Assembly (NCBI GenBank): GCA_963714065.1
Contig: OY970226.1
Coordinates: 1,798,001-1,862,000, forward strand
Source of the DNA: JAZKID01 sp963714065
GTDB lineage: Bacteria > Pseudomonadota > Alphaproteobacteria > Rhizobiales > UBA4765
Length of the DNA: 64,000 nucleotides
Direction of reading: 5' to 3'
Shown: one piece after another, positions 49,622-62,986 of the stretch
Numbering within the stretch: position 1 is the stretch's first letter
Layout: each line of letters starts with the position of its first letter
Position numbers and translations under genes: made by a program
The notes under the pieces: generated by a model
What the model saw: only the letters and a program-made list of their open reading frames with translations
Told to the model about the DNA's origin: nothing
Databases searched by the model: none

Positions 49622-49752
49622 CCCTTCTTGCCATCCCCGGCGAGCTTTGCGAAGCAAGGCGAGGGAAGGGGATCCAATATTATTATCTTATCTGAGGTTT
49701 TTTTGATTCCCTTCCCCTCGCTCAACTGGCGTTGAGCTTGGCCGGGAATGAC
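49622..49752. repeat. dispersed inverted repeat, second copy of the 31574 family
   Basis: Starts GCCATCCCCGGCGAGC and ends GGCCGGGAATGACA, with GGGAAGGGGATCC mirrored by GATTCCCTTCCCC and internal hairpins such as CGCTCAACTGGCGTTGAGC. The gap 49484-49887 holds this and no gene. Confidence 0.75.
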
Positions 49753-49887
49753 ACTGGAATTTCAATATGAGTCATTGCCAAAATTTCCACGGGGTGCGGG
49801 CTACAAACTTAACCCAGGTGAATCTTCAGTGTGGTATGCGCCTGTATAGTTTCCTCCAGAGAATACAGAGTTTTTTGGGAGGGCATT

Positions 49888-50442
49888 ATGGATCCTGTAA
49901 ACCGTGCGCGTTCTGGCGCTCATTCGCCGCAGGCGGATTTTTATTATTTTCTGGATAAAAGAAGGGGGGCGGGCAGCGCTAAAAACATCAGGACTGTTCC
50001 GGCGCGCAACGATCTCGCAAAAAGTATTCAAAACCGCGATAAGCTTTATGAGGAATTTTTCAAGCCGGGCCTCACGCGCAGTATTCAAGGTGCGGACAGC
50101 TCTCTTGCTAGTCTCAAGAGCTCTGTTGCTCACGTAACCTCTTTTTTAAGCGTGAATGCTAAAACAGCTAAGGAAACAAAAATATTACAAGAACTGAAGA
50201 GGCAGGTCGACTCATGGCTTGGCCAATTTGGAAAATTCGAGGAGTCCTGGAAAATTTCGCAGATTGGACTTCAGCAAGAAGCCATTATTTCCTTGGATAA
50301 GGCAGTAGAGATATCGGATTCAAAATGGGCGACATCGGATTCTGACAAATGGGCGCCTAAACTGATAAGCGCCAAAACCACGCTGAAGGAGCTTCAGCAG
50401 CAAATCGCAGACGTATTGTTCCTGCCAAAGAAGCAGGATTAA
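49888..50442 (+). CDS. orphan family Z, type B copy 2 (184 residues)
   Basis: MDPVNRARSGAHSPQADFYY has a GGGAGGG ribosome site. The intact member of the type B pair, with ELKRQVDSWLGQFGKFEESWKISQ and the end AKTTLKELQQQIADVLFLPKKQD. It is helical, without a signal peptide. A CGCCTGTATAG element at 49840 precedes it. It converges with the membrane protein gene and overlaps its end by 4 bases. Confidence 0.65.
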   Translation: MDPVNRARSGAHSPQADFYYFLDKRRGAGSAKNIRTVPARNDLAKSIQNRDKLYEEFFKPGLTRSIQGADSSLASLKSSVAHVTSFLSVNAKTAKETKILQELKRQVDSWLGQFGKFEESWKISQIGLQQEAIISLDKAVEISDSKWATSDSDKWAPKLISAKTTLKELQQQIADVLFLPKKQD

Positions 50443-51416
50443 AAACCCGGACTGCGGTTTGTGCTTTGTTGCGGGAACGGCTCCGCCGCTCTTCGCGCGA
50501 TATCGCGGAATTTTTCCGAGGCGTTGTTCAGCCGTGCTTCCCATTCGGGATTTGGCGTCTGCCCCTCGATGGTCTTGAAGAATACCTGCATCAGGCAAGC
50601 AATGGCGAAAGGCTCGATCAACGCCGCCCTGCAGGCCCAGGCGAGAATGAAGGCGGCGATGAAACTCCAGCCGCTCCAGTCGCCAGGGAAGAAATATAAA
50701 ATGCCGGCGGCGGGCGCGAGCAGGAACATGAACACGAGGATGGTCATGATCCAGCAGATGATGGTGAGCGCAATTGCATTGCGCAGCATCGTCCAGCCGT
50801 TTTGCGCGTAAAGCACGAGCGCGTCGCGGGCGGAAGCCCAGGGGTTCGTCGATTTCGTGCGGATGATATAGGCGAGGATCACCTCGTCGACATAGCTCAG
50901 CGAATATTTGATGACGGCGTTGAAGAAATTCATCAGCGCGTCGATGGACGGCATCGGCACGGCGCTGGTGAGCGCGTTGAAGACCGAGGTGATGACGCGG
51001 ATGACGCCCTTGATCAGCAGGTCGAGCGCAAACAGCATATTCGCCTCGGCAAAACGCTGGCCGACGACATGTCGCGCATAATGGATCTGTGTTTCGCCTG
51101 CCGGGATATCGTGCCCGCTCAGGACTTCGGAGAGCACGGCGATGTGCCCCGCCTTGACCATGTAAAGAATATATTCACGCAGGATATAGAAGGCAGCGCC
51201 CACGAGGCCGACGCCGAGCAGGCAGCCTATGATGGTCGAGCCCGCGCGGAAACCTTCACTGCCGAAAGCGCCCGCGCCATAGCCCAGACCCGCGCCGATG
51301 CCGGCGGCAAAAATATAGGCCAGCGCCACGCCGAAATAGACCAGCGCGCGCAGGCCCAGAAAGGGCAGGGTTCGCAGCAGCGCCGAAAGCGACTGACCGG
51401 TTGAAAAGTCCCACAT
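50439..51416 (-). CDS. multi-pass membrane protein of unknown function
   Basis: The 325-residue protein starts MWDFSTGQSLSALLRTLPFL at 51416; the longer frame to 51473 would be translated from a repeat. About six membrane segments are visible (LGLRALVYFGVALAYIFAAG; STIIGCLLGVGLVGAAFYILREY; ALTIICWIMTILVFMFLLAP; WSFIAAFILAWACRAALIEPF). LSYVDEVILAYIIRTKSTNPWASARDALVLYAQNGW is typical of a conserved alphaproteobacterial membrane protein related to the CTL/choline-transporter-like outline. No function can be given. Confidence 0.75.
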   Translation of the reverse strand: MWDFSTGQSLSALLRTLPFLGLRALVYFGVALAYIFAAGIGAGLGYGAGAFGSEGFRAGSTIIGCLLGVGLVGAAFYILREYILYMVKAGHIAVLSEVLSGHDIPAGETQIHYARHVVGQRFAEANMLFALDLLIKGVIRVITSVFNALTSAVPMPSIDALMNFFNAVIKYSLSYVDEVILAYIIRTKSTNPWASARDALVLYAQNGWTMLRNAIALTIICWIMTILVFMFLLAPAAGILYFFPGDWSGWSFIAAFILAWACRAALIEPFAIACLMQVFFKTIEGQTPNPEWEARLNNASEKFRDIARRAAEPFPQQSTNRSPGF

Positions 51417-51423
51417 CTTTATT

Positions 51424-51550
51424 TCCTCCCCCCTGAAAGGGGGGAGGTCAGGAGGGGGGTCTGCGTTGAGCAATAAATTCTGCTTTTAATCATTATTACT
51501 TGCATTATGACCCCCACCCTAACCCTCCCCCTTTCAGGGGGAGGGAATTG
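51424..51550. repeat. dispersed inverted repeat (CCTCCCCCCTGAAAGGGGGGAGG type)
   Basis: 51426-51445 forms a short hairpin (CCTCCCCCC-TGAAA-GGGGGGAGG overlapping). 51510-51545 has ACCCTCCCCCTTTCAGGGGGAGGG. The outer parts are roughly inverted copies with GGTCTGCG/CGACCCCC. It lies between the membrane protein gene and the methionine operon. Confidence 0.65.
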
Positions 51551-51656
51551 TGCAAATATGTCATTCCGACAAGGGCTTGTCGAGGCTTTAGGGGCTTTCC
51601 GCACAGGGTAAAGCCTAATTGCATAAAATGCTTGCCTGAGTCTTATAAAACATATA

Positions 51657-51674
51657 AAGATATTTTTATATCTT
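51657..51674 (+). promoter_or_regulatory. inverted repeat operator candidate before the ArsR-methyltransferase gene
   Basis: AAGATAT-TTTT-ATATCTT (7+7, 4-base spacer) lies 12 bases before the start codon. AT-rich dyads of this kind are typical operators of ArsR/SmtB-type regulators and of methionine-cycle SahR-like control. It probably serves autoregulation of the whole operon. Confidence 0.5.
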
Positions 51675-51685
51675 GAAGTAAACTC

Positions 51686-52684
51686 ATGAAACTCGAAGAC
51701 ACTCTCGCGATCCTGCGCGCCGCCGGCGAGGCGACACGGCTGCGGCTGCTCGCGCTTCTTGCTGAAACCGACCTGACCGTTTCCGACCTCACGGAAATTC
51801 TGAACCAGAGCCAACCGCGCATCTCCCGCCATCTGAAGCTTCTGCACGAGGCCGGGCTGATCGAGCGCTATCGCGAAGGCGCGTTCGTCTATTACGGCCT
51901 GCCGCGCGGCGGCGAGGTGGCGAAACTTTTGAGTGCGCTCCTGAAAACGCTCGATGACAGCGATGTGCAGCTCGTGCACGATCGCGAACGGCTAAGCGTG
52001 GCGCGCACCGCACGCTCGGAAGAGGCGGAGGAATATTTCGCCGAAGTGGCGCAGGAATGGGACAGCATCCGCTCCCTGCACGTCTCCGAAAAACAGGTCG
52101 AGGCGGCGATTGCGAAAATCGCCGGCCCTGAGAATTTCGAAAGCCATCTCGATATCGGCACGGGCACCGGGCGGCTGCTCGAACTCTTCGCGCAGCATAC
52201 GCAGCGCTCCGTCGGTATCGATGTTTCGCACGCCATGCTGTCGGTTGCGCGCGCCAATCTTGAGCGCACGAAGCACCGGCATGTGAAAGTGCGCCCCGGC
52301 GATGTCTATGCGCTGCCTTTCGCGCCCGGCAGTTTCGATCTCGTCACCCTGCACCAGGTGCTGCATTATCTGGACGAGCCTTCGCGGGCGCTGGGGGAAG
52401 CGGCGCGCGTGCTCAAACCGGGAGGGCGGCTTCTGATCGTCGATTTCGCGCCGCATGAAAACATCTTCCTGCGCGAGAAATTCGCGCATCAGTCCTTGGG
52501 TTTTTCGCACACGCAGGTGCAGGGCTGGCTGAACGATGCGGGATTGCGGCTGGCCAAGGTGCAGGATCTGCAGCAGAAAAAAGGCAAGGGGCCGTCGCTG
52601 ACGGTGTCGATCTGGCTCGCGCAAACGCAAAACGAGCGGCCAGCTTCGCGCCGGGAGCGGGCTTACGAGGGGGTGCCGGCATGA
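51686..52684 (+). CDS. ArsR-type regulator fused to a SAM methyltransferase domain (SahR-like)
   Basis: The 332-residue protein. Residues 1-95 are an ArsR winged helix (LRAAGEATRLRLLALLAETDLTVSDLTEILNQSQPRISRHLKLLHEAGLIERYREGAFVYYGL). Residues about 135-320 are a class I methyltransferase fold with DIGTGTGRLLELFA (motif I), SVGIDVSHAML, VRPGDVYALPFAPGSFDLVTLHQVLHYL and ARVLKPGGRLLIVDF. Proteins of this type stand before metF/metH in many alphaproteobacteria and are thought to sense S-adenosylhomocysteine or SAM. It overlaps metF by 4 bases. Whether it methylates anything is unknown. Confidence 0.88.
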   Translation: MKLEDTLAILRAAGEATRLRLLALLAETDLTVSDLTEILNQSQPRISRHLKLLHEAGLIERYREGAFVYYGLPRGGEVAKLLSALLKTLDDSDVQLVHDRERLSVARTARSEEAEEYFAEVAQEWDSIRSLHVSEKQVEAAIAKIAGPENFESHLDIGTGTGRLLELFAQHTQRSVGIDVSHAMLSVARANLERTKHRHVKVRPGDVYALPFAPGSFDLVTLHQVLHYLDEPSRALGEAARVLKPGGRLLIVDFAPHENIFLREKFAHQSLGFSHTQVQGWLNDAGLRLAKVQDLQQKKGKGPSLTVSIWLAQTQNERPASRRERAYEGVPA

Positions 52685-53553
52685 GCAATATCGAAGTTTC
52701 TTTCGAATTTTTTCCGCCCAGCACGCCGGATCTGGAGACATCGTTATGGGAAAGCGTCGAGCGGCTGGCGACCTTCGATCCGCGTTTCGTATCGGTGACT
52801 TACGGTGCGTGCGGCTCCACGCGTTCGCGCACGCATGCCATCGTCAAGAAACTGCTCGATGAAACCGACGTGCGGCCGGCGGCACATCTAACCTGCGCGG
52901 GTGCGGACCGGGCGCAGATCGACGATATCGTTCGCGCCTATTGGGAAACGGGCGTGCGGCATATCGTGGCGCTGCGCGGCGATCCGCCGGGCGGGCCAGG
53001 CGAAATATTCACGCCGCATCCCGGCGGCTATGCCTATACGTCGCAGCTTGTCGGCGCGATCAAGAAAATTGCGCCGTTCCATGTCTGCGTCGGCGCTTAC
53101 CCCGAAAAACATCCCGAAGCGCCGTCGCTGGATGCCGATATCGACGCGCTGCAGACGAAAGTGGATGCGGGCGCCGATTGTGCGATCACGCAATTTTTCT
53201 TTGACAACGACGTGTATTTCCGCTTCTGCGACAAGGTGCGCGAACGCGGCATCGACATTCCGATCGTGCCGGGCATTCTGCCGGTGCAGAATTTCAAGCA
53301 GACCATGAAATTCGCGCAGCGCTGCGGCACGCATGTGCCGGAAAAAATCCTCCGCCGTTTCGACGGGCTCGAGCACGATCCGCAAACGCGCGCGCTTGTG
53401 GCAAGCGCCGTGTGCGCCGAGCAGGTTGCCGATCTTGCCGATCGCGGCGTGCAGGCCTTTCATTTCTACACCATGAACCGCGCCAATCTGGTTTACGCCA
53501 TCTGCCATCTTTTGGGATTGCGGCCGCAAGTGCTGGCCGACGCCGCGGAATAG
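52681..53553 (+). CDS. metF: methylenetetrahydrofolate reductase
   Basis: The 290-residue flavoenzyme makes 5-methyl-THF for methionine synthase. It has [48 protein letters not shown] (FAD and catalytic Glu region), [26 protein letters not shown] and [23 protein letters not shown]. The length is standard. It is coupled to the regulator (ATGA overlap), and its stop is only 2 bases from the next start. Confidence 0.96.
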   Translation: MSNIEVSFEFFPPSTPDLETSLWESVERLATFDPRFVSVTYGACGSTRSRTHAIVKKLLDETDVRPAAHLTCAGADRAQIDDIVRAYWETGVRHIVALRGDPPGGPGEIFTPHPGGYAYTSQLVGAIKKIAPFHVCVGAYPEKHPEAPSLDADIDALQTKVDAGADCAITQFFFDNDVYFRFCDKVRERGIDIPIVPGILPVQNFKQTMKFAQRCGTHVPEKILRRFDGLEHDPQTRALVASAVCAEQVADLADRGVQAFHFYTMNRANLVYAICHLLGLRPQVLADAAE

Positions 53554-53555
53554 CG

Positions 53556-54614
53556 ATGGCCGCGAAAAAACCTGAAGCTTTGCTGGAAACGCTCGCGCGC
53601 GAACGCATTCTGCTGCTCGATGGTGCCATGGGCACGATGATCCAGCGCTACAAATTCGACGAGGATGCATTCCGCGGCGAGCGTTTTGCCGACTGGCCAC
53701 GCGACCTGCAGGGCAATAACGACCTGCTCACGCTGACGCAGCCGGAAGCCGTTCTGGATATTCATCTCGCTTATCTGCGCGCGGGTGCGGATATTCTCGA
53801 AACCAACACGTTTTCCGCCACGTCCATCGCGCAGGGCGATTACGGCATGGAAGAATTCGCCTACGAGATCAACAAGGAAAGCGCGCTTCTTGCGCGCGCC
53901 GCCTGCCGCGTGGTGGAAGCCGAGGATAAAAAGCCGCGCTTTGTCGCGGGCGCGATCGGCCCGACCAATCGCACGGCCTCGCTTTCGCCGGACGTCAACA
54001 ATCCCGCCTTTCGTGCGGTCACTTTCGATGAGCTGCGCATAGCCTATAAGGAAGCGGCGCTCGGCCTGATCGACGGCCGCGCCGACCTGCTCCTGATCGA
54101 GACCGTGTTCGACACGTTAAACGCCAAGGCTGCACTTATGGCCTGCTGGGAAGCGTTCGAGGAGCGCAAGGTGAACTTGCCGATCATCGTTTCCGGCACG
54201 ATCACCGACTTGTCCGGCCGCACGCTCTCCGGCCAGACGCCGACGGCCTTCTGGTATTCGGTGCGGCACGCAAAGCCGCTGGCCATCGGCCTCAACTGCG
54301 CACTGGGCGCCAAAGAACTGCGCCCGCATCTTGTGGAACTTTCGCGCGCTGCCGACACATTAACCTGCACTTATCCGAATGCCGGGCTGCCGAACGAGTT
54401 CGGCGGTTACGACGAAACGCCGGAGCACATGGCCGCGCAACTTGGCGAATTCGCGCGCAGCGGTCTTGTCAATATCGTCGGCGGCTGCTGCGGCACGACG
54501 CCGGAGCATATCGCGGCGATTGCGGAAGCCGTCAAAAACGTGCCGCCGCGGCTGGTGCCGGAACTGCCGGCGCGCTTGCGCCTTTCGGGGTTCGAGCCCT
54601 TCGTCGCGGCTTAG
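53556..54614 (+). CDS. metH: methionine synthase, N-terminal homocysteine-binding subunit (split MetH)
   Basis: The 352-residue protein equals the first module of Met[46 protein letters not shown] is the start block. Zinc ligands are in [11 protein letters not shown] and [13 protein letters not shown]. It transfers the methyl group from cobalamin (on the second subunit) to homocysteine. It ends cleanly after this domain, and the remaining MetH modules start 12 bases later in a separate gene, an arrangement known from several alphaproteobacteria. ATG 53556 is in the right place; the frame extends far upstream as a shadow of metF. Confidence 0.93.
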   Translation: MAAKKPEALLETLARERILLLDGAMGTMIQRYKFDEDAFRGERFADWPRDLQGNNDLLTLTQPEAVLDIHLAYLRAGADILETNTFSATSIAQGDYGMEEFAYEINKESALLARAACRVVEAEDKKPRFVAGAIGPTNRTASLSPDVNNPAFRAVTFDELRIAYKEAALGLIDGRADLLLIETVFDTLNAKAALMACWEAFEERKVNLPIIVSGTITDLSGRTLSGQTPTAFWYSVRHAKPLAIGLNCALGAKELRPHLVELSRAADTLTCTYPNAGLPNEFGGYDETPEHMAAQLGEFARSGLVNIVGGCCGTTPEHIAAIAEAVKNVPPRLVPELPARLRLSGFEPFVAA

Positions 54615-54626
54615 ATAGAGTATCCC

Positions 54627-57317
<2,691 letters not shown>

Positions 57318-57370
57318 CATGGTTAATTTTTTCTGGATTATTATGGTTAATAAGCGTTTAATAGGGGCAA

Positions 57371-57652
57371 GTGATTTGGAGCCCCCTTGTGCTTGCGAGA
57401 ATTTTTCTTATTCCGGCCTGCTTCTGCGCCGCGCTTTTACACGCGCTGCCAAGCCAGGCCGATACTCCGAACACCGTTTTGCGCGAAAGCCAGAAGCGGC
57501 CCGAGGATATCAAATTCCCGCAAGCCTGCGCGGCGCCGCGCCAATTGCTCGAGATCTCTCCCACGCTGGTAAAACAGTTTCACATCGATTCCAGATCCTG
57601 GATTGCCAGGCAGCAGACATCGCAACAAGCATCTGCCTGTTATAAGGTCTGA
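57371..57652 (+). CDS. small secreted protein of unknown function
   Basis: The frame opens at GTG 57371, with TAGGGGCAA before it. The 93-residue product has a signal peptide (LVLARIFLIPACFCAALLHALPSQA, cut before DTPNT) and a mature part of about 60 residues with two cysteines (QACAAP, SACYKV) likely joined by a disulfide. No family recognised. Its stop is 2 bases from the end of the convergent gene. Confidence 0.5.
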   Translation: MIWSPLVLARIFLIPACFCAALLHALPSQADTPNTVLRESQKRPEDIKFPQACAAPRQLLEISPTLVKQFHIDSRSWIARQQTSQQASACYKV

Positions 57653-57654
57653 AT

Positions 57655-59750
<2,096 letters not shown>

Positions 59751-59761
59751 GAGAGTAAATC

Positions 59762-60022
59762 ATGAATTGGCTTTTAATAGGGTTAGCTTCGGGAGTGATT
59801 GCTATTGTGTTTCCATTACTTTGGGCGCCCAAGGGCTATAATGTTACTGTTGCGCGTGTAATTTGTGCTTTATGGGCTGTTTCGATTTGGTCACTAAGTT
59901 ATTGGGGAAGTTATCGCATCGAAGAGGGGATATTGCGTACAATTATTCTTTATGTTGGTGGGCTTACGGCATTCGGTGCTGTATTGCAAATTTTTAAAAA
60001 CAAGCCATTAGCACGAAACTGA
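59762..60022 (+). CDS. small membrane protein, 86 residues
   Basis: MNWLLIGLASGVIAIVFPLL starts a protein with three hydrophobic segments (also VICALWAVSIWSLSYWGSY and TIILYVGGLTAFGAVLQIF). It is AT-rich compared with thiC, 11 bases downstream of it. No family recognised; it may be a recent acquisition placed behind thiC. Confidence 0.6.
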   Translation: MNWLLIGLASGVIAIVFPLLWAPKGYNVTVARVICALWAVSIWSLSYWGSYRIEEGILRTIILYVGGLTAFGAVLQIFKNKPLARN

Positions 60023-60029
60023 TATAACT

Positions 60030-60345
60030 TTCATCATCCCGTGCCCGAGCGGCGTAGCCGCGAGGATCGGACACGGGATCTAGGAATTAAGTAATGTGCG
60101 CTTCCGCCTTTGTTAAAGCTTCGGCGGACAAGTCGCGCACATTATTCTTTTGGCTGGATCCCCGCTTCCCGCCTTCGCTCTTGCGAGCTTCGGCGGGCTA
60201 GTGCACTAAGCCCTGCGAAGCCTTGGCGTAGCAGGGTCGCGGGGATGACCAGAAAGTGCTAAATCCGCTCACCCCTGCGAAAGCAGGGGTCCCGGTGAAA
60301 ATTACGATCGGGATTCCCGCTTTCGCGGGAATGAGCGGAAAGAGC
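60030..60345. repeat. composite block of dispersed repeats
   Basis: 60035-60085 is CATCCCGTGCCCGAGCG ... CACGGGATC, as at 43195. 60105-60255 contains hairpin-rich AGCTTCGGCGGA and CTTCGGCGGG units ending GGGGATGACC. 60265-60340 has CCCCTGCGAAAGCAGGGGTCC and GGATTCCCGCTTTCGCGGGAATGAGCGG, as at 7181 and 43285. I see no gene in this stretch. Confidence 0.75.
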
Positions 60346-60788
60346 TACATCCGCCCCGCCGCAACCTTCGCCAGCTTCTCAAGCTCATCTGCCGTGAAAT
60401 TCTGCATGAAGTGCACGTTCCAGCCCATGGATTGAATCCACACCGTCTTGTCGCCTTTTTTGAACACGACATAATTGACGGTTGCCTTCGGCCTGGTGCG
60501 GAAGCCGGCTTCGCCCACATCGGGCATGTCGTCGGTGTTGTTGCCGTATTTTTCTTTCCACGCCTCGAAAGCCGACGATGAGTGGATCATGACGATACAG
60601 ACAAGCCGTCCGTCCTTGTGCGCGAAATTAAGCTCGCCGCTCGCACCGTTCACGGAATTTTTTTCGACCGTTTTGATGTCCGACAGGCCGCTCACCTTTT
60701 GGATGTCGGCGACGGTAAGAATATCGGCGGCCTGCGCGCGCGGCATCAGGATCAACAGGGCAGTAATGATAAGAAGCAGGTGTTTCAT
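60345..60788 (-). CDS. secreted protein of unknown function, 147 residues
   Basis: The protein begins MKHLLLIITALLILMPRAQA, a signal peptide cut after AQA. The mature part is ADILTVADIQKVSGLSDIKTVEKN then a beta-rich region (ELNFAHKDGRLVCIVMIHSSSAFEAWKEKYG; TVNYVVFKKGDKTVWIQSMG) and a helical end. It resembles small periplasmic substrate- or protein-binding domains, but no family is certain. Start 60788 lies 1 base after the stop of a 29-residue frame. Confidence 0.7.
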   Translation of the reverse strand: MKHLLLIITALLILMPRAQAADILTVADIQKVSGLSDIKTVEKNSVNGASGELNFAHKDGRLVCIVMIHSSSAFEAWKEKYGNNTDDMPDVGEAGFRTRPKATVNYVVFKKGDKTVWIQSMGWNVHFMQNFTADELEKLAKVAAGRM

Positions 60789-60789
60789 G

Positions 60790-60879
60790 TCAGGCCTCGA
60801 GCGGTTTGAATTTCCTGATGGCCATGAAGCCGAGAATGAAGAATGTGGTGAAATTCGCAATCGACAATCCCAAAATCAT
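60790..60879 (-). CDS. 29-residue membrane microprotein
   Basis: The minus-strand frame MILGLSIANFTTFFILGFMA continuing IRKFKPLEA has a GGAGGG ribosome site 5 bases before ATG and ends 1 base before the ATG of the secreted protein gene. The hydrophobic stretch followed by a basic tail fits a small inner-membrane peptide or a leader that controls its neighbour. Confidence 0.45.
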   Translation of the reverse strand: MILGLSIANFTTFFILGFMAIRKFKPLEA

Positions 60880-61005
60880 TGCGCCCTCCAGCATCGTCCT
60901 TCATATGCCCGCCGCGCGAAAAAATCCATATGGTTTCGAATATATGCTTTCGTGAGTGAACAGGTTTTGGTAAGGCAGGGCCGTATTCCATAAAGGGAGG
61001 CGCTT

Positions 61006-61335
61006 ATGGATGCCGGGGGTTTTGTTTTATTCTTCATTCTTCTAGGGGCGCTTTATCTGGCGGTCGGCGCCTATGCGCGAAAGCGGCGCAGGCAGGCCTT
61101 GATGGCGAAATATCAGGATGCCGCAATTGTCGACAGAATCATGAAGCGGAATGTCTGGCAGGGCATGAGCACGGAGCAGCTTCTGGATTTGTGGGGCAAG
61201 CCCGCCGACTGCGACCAGAAGGTCTACAAGACGAAGACCAAGGAAGTCTGGAAATATGGCCGGACGGGCAAAAATCGCTTTAGCCAGAGGGTATTCGTCG
61301 AAGACTGCCTCGTCGTCGGCTGGGAGAATAAATAG
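61006..61335 (+). CDS. membrane-anchored DUF2845/BamE-like small protein
   Basis: The 109-residue protein has an N-terminal membrane anchor (GGFVLFFILLGALYLAVGAYA), a basic stretch (RKRRRQ), then the block WQGMSTEQLLDLWGKPADCDQKVYKTKTKEVWKYGRTGKNRFSQRVFVEDCLVVGWENK. This resembles the SmpA/BamE-like repeat (G-M-xxxQ-L-xxxWG-P) found in DUF2845 proteins. GGGAGG precedes the ATG. Role unknown. Confidence 0.7.
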   Translation: MDAGGFVLFFILLGALYLAVGAYARKRRRQALMAKYQDAAIVDRIMKRNVWQGMSTEQLLDLWGKPADCDQKVYKTKTKEVWKYGRTGKNRFSQRVFVEDCLVVGWENK

Positions 61336-61393
61336 GCGTTTCCGCGAGGCGCCCGGCCTTGCGGCTAATGCGCAATGACCATATTATTCGGGC

Positions 61394-61702
61394 ATGACCG
61401 GCAGCCCCAAACCACAATCCATTGCCCGCCCCAAGCTCTCGGACAAGCAAGTCCACGAATTCATCGCGCGCGTAAAGCGGGACGAAGAGGAGCTTGTCGC
61501 CGAGGGCGTTCACCGCGACGATCTTCACAAGCGCGTGAGCGCGCTGGAAGCGGCGCTGGACAAAAATGCGCCTGCCGAGCAGAAGGCAAAGGCGCTCGAC
61601 GATCTGGAAGCCATTTTGCTCACCGCGTCCGACGGCGGCGTCTCGCGCGACGTCATCAATTTCTTCAACCAGCTTCTTGGCACCGGCATGCCGCCGGTAT
61701 AG
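61394..61702 (+). CDS. hypothetical helical protein, 102 residues
   Basis: The soluble, charged protein MTGSPKPQSIARPKLSDKQV is mostly helical (FIARVKRDEEELVAEGVHRD; LEAALDKNAPAEQKAKALDDLEAIL) and ends NFFNQLLGTGMPPV. It lies 9 bases before thiO on the same strand and may be co-transcribed with the thiamine genes. No family recognised. Confidence 0.6.
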   Translation: MTGSPKPQSIARPKLSDKQVHEFIARVKRDEEELVAEGVHRDDLHKRVSALEAALDKNAPAEQKAKALDDLEAILLTASDGGVSRDVINFFNQLLGTGMPPV

Positions 61703-61711
61703 GGTTTTGTG

Positions 61712-62710
61712 ATGCGCATCACCATTATCGGTGCCGGGATCGCGGGCTTGAGCTGCGCTGTCGAACTCGCGAAAAGCGGGTTTGCGGTGGAGGTGGTCGA
61801 GCGCGGCACGCGCCTTGGCCTGTTTGCCTGCTCGTCGCTGGCAGGCGGCATGATTGCGCCATGGTGCGAGATGGAAAGCGGCAATCCGCTGATCACGCAG
61901 ATGGGCGAAGAATCCCTGCGCTGGTGGCAGGAGAATTATCCAGGCACGGTGCGAAACGGCACGCTTGTGCTGGCGTCCGCGCGCGATGGCGCGGAGATCA
62001 CGCGTTTTGCCTCGCGCACCGGCCGTTTTCAATGGCTGAGTGCGCGCGAAATTGCGGTGCTCGAGCCCGATCTCGGCGACCGTTTTCCAAGAGCGCTCTA
62101 TTATCCGGACGAGGCGCATCTCGACCCCAAGCTTGCCATGCAGGCGCTGGCCGATACGCTGAAAAAGCTCGATGTCACGATCCGCTTCGGCGTCAACGCG
62201 CAGCAGAAGATTGCCGAGGGCGGCTGGATCGTCGACTGCCGCGGCATGGCGGCGCGCGACATGCTGCCGCATTTGCGCGGCGTGCGCGGCGAGATGATCG
62301 TGGTGAAAACGCGCGACCTGAAATTCTCGCGCCCGCTGCGGTTGTTACATCCGCGTTTTCCGCTTTATGTCGTGCCGCGCGGGCAGGGCGTGTTCATGCT
62401 GGGGGCGACGACGATCGAAAGCGAGTCGCGCGCGCGTATTTCCGCACGCTCCGCCATCGAGCTGCTGAATACGGCCTATGCGCTGCATCCGGCTTTCGCC
62501 GAGGCGGAAATTATCGAGATGGGGGCGGATCTGCGCCCCGCTTTCCCGGACAACCTGCCGCATATCGAACAGCAGGGAAACCGGCTTTTCGTCAATGGGC
62601 TTTACCGGCACGGCTTTCTCGCAGCACCCATCATGGCGCAGCGTGTGGTGCAGCTTATTCTGGAACAGGCGAAAAACGATGCGGATTTGTGTGAACGGGC
62701 AATGGCATGA
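61712..62710 (+). CDS. thiO: glycine oxidase ThiO
   Basis: The 332-residue FAD enzyme oxidises glycine to the iminoacetate needed for the thiazole. The dinucleotide motif is ITIIGAGIAGLSCAVELAKSGFAVEVVERG. Other DAO-family blocks are LAGGMIAPWCEMESGNP, DEAHLDPKLAMQALADTL, GQGVFMLGATTIESES and NLPHIEQQGNRLFVNGLYRHGFLAAPIMAQ. The start ATG 61712 is used rather than the adjacent GTG 61709. It overlaps thiS by 32 bases and is the first of thiO-thiS-thiG-thiE. Confidence 0.93.
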   Translation: MRITIIGAGIAGLSCAVELAKSGFAVEVVERGTRLGLFACSSLAGGMIAPWCEMESGNPLITQMGEESLRWWQENYPGTVRNGTLVLASARDGAEITRFASRTGRFQWLSAREIAVLEPDLGDRFPRALYYPDEAHLDPKLAMQALADTLKKLDVTIRFGVNAQQKIAEGGWIVDCRGMAARDMLPHLRGVRGEMIVVKTRDLKFSRPLRLLHPRFPLYVVPRGQGVFMLGATTIESESRARISARSAIELLNTAYALHPAFAEAEIIEMGADLRPAFPDNLPHIEQQGNRLFVNGLYRHGFLAAPIMAQRVVQLILEQAKNDADLCERAMA

Positions 62711-62876
62711 AGTGAATGCGGGCGCGCTTGCAGGCGCGCTGCATGAACTCGGCTATGGGGAAGCGATTGTCGCAACGGCCGTCAACGGACGGTTCGTTGC
62801 GGCGGATGCACGTGACGGTATTGCGCTTGGCGAGGGCGACAAGATCGAGATTGTCGCCCCCATGCAGGGTGGGTAA
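62679..62876 (+). CDS. thiS: sulfur carrier protein ThiS
   Basis: The 65-residue ubiquitin-like protein MRICVNGQWHEVNAGALAGA ends DKIEIVAPMQGG, with the C-terminal GG that carries the thiocarboxylate used by ThiG. It starts inside the end of thiO in another frame. A dispersed repeat separates it from thiG. Confidence 0.92.
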   Translation: MRICVNGQWHEVNAGALAGALHELGYGEAIVATAVNGRFVAADARDGIALGEGDKIEIVAPMQGG

Positions 62877-62883
62877 GAATAAA

Positions 62884-62968
62884 GTGTCATCCTGAGCGCA
62901 GCGAAGGATCTCATTTGCGTCAGGATGACGAGACAAGGAGATTCTTCGGCTACGCCTCAGAATGACAA
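62884..62968. repeat. dispersed repeat between thiS and thiG, same family as in ccmH
   Basis: GTCATCCTGAGCGCAGCGAAGGATC ends with CGTCAGGATGACG, and a second unit reads GATTCTTCGGCTACGCCTCAGAATGACAATAG. Related to 22960-23029. It has not disrupted either gene. Confidence 0.7.
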
Positions 62969-62986
62969 TAGTTTAAGGGATGAATC

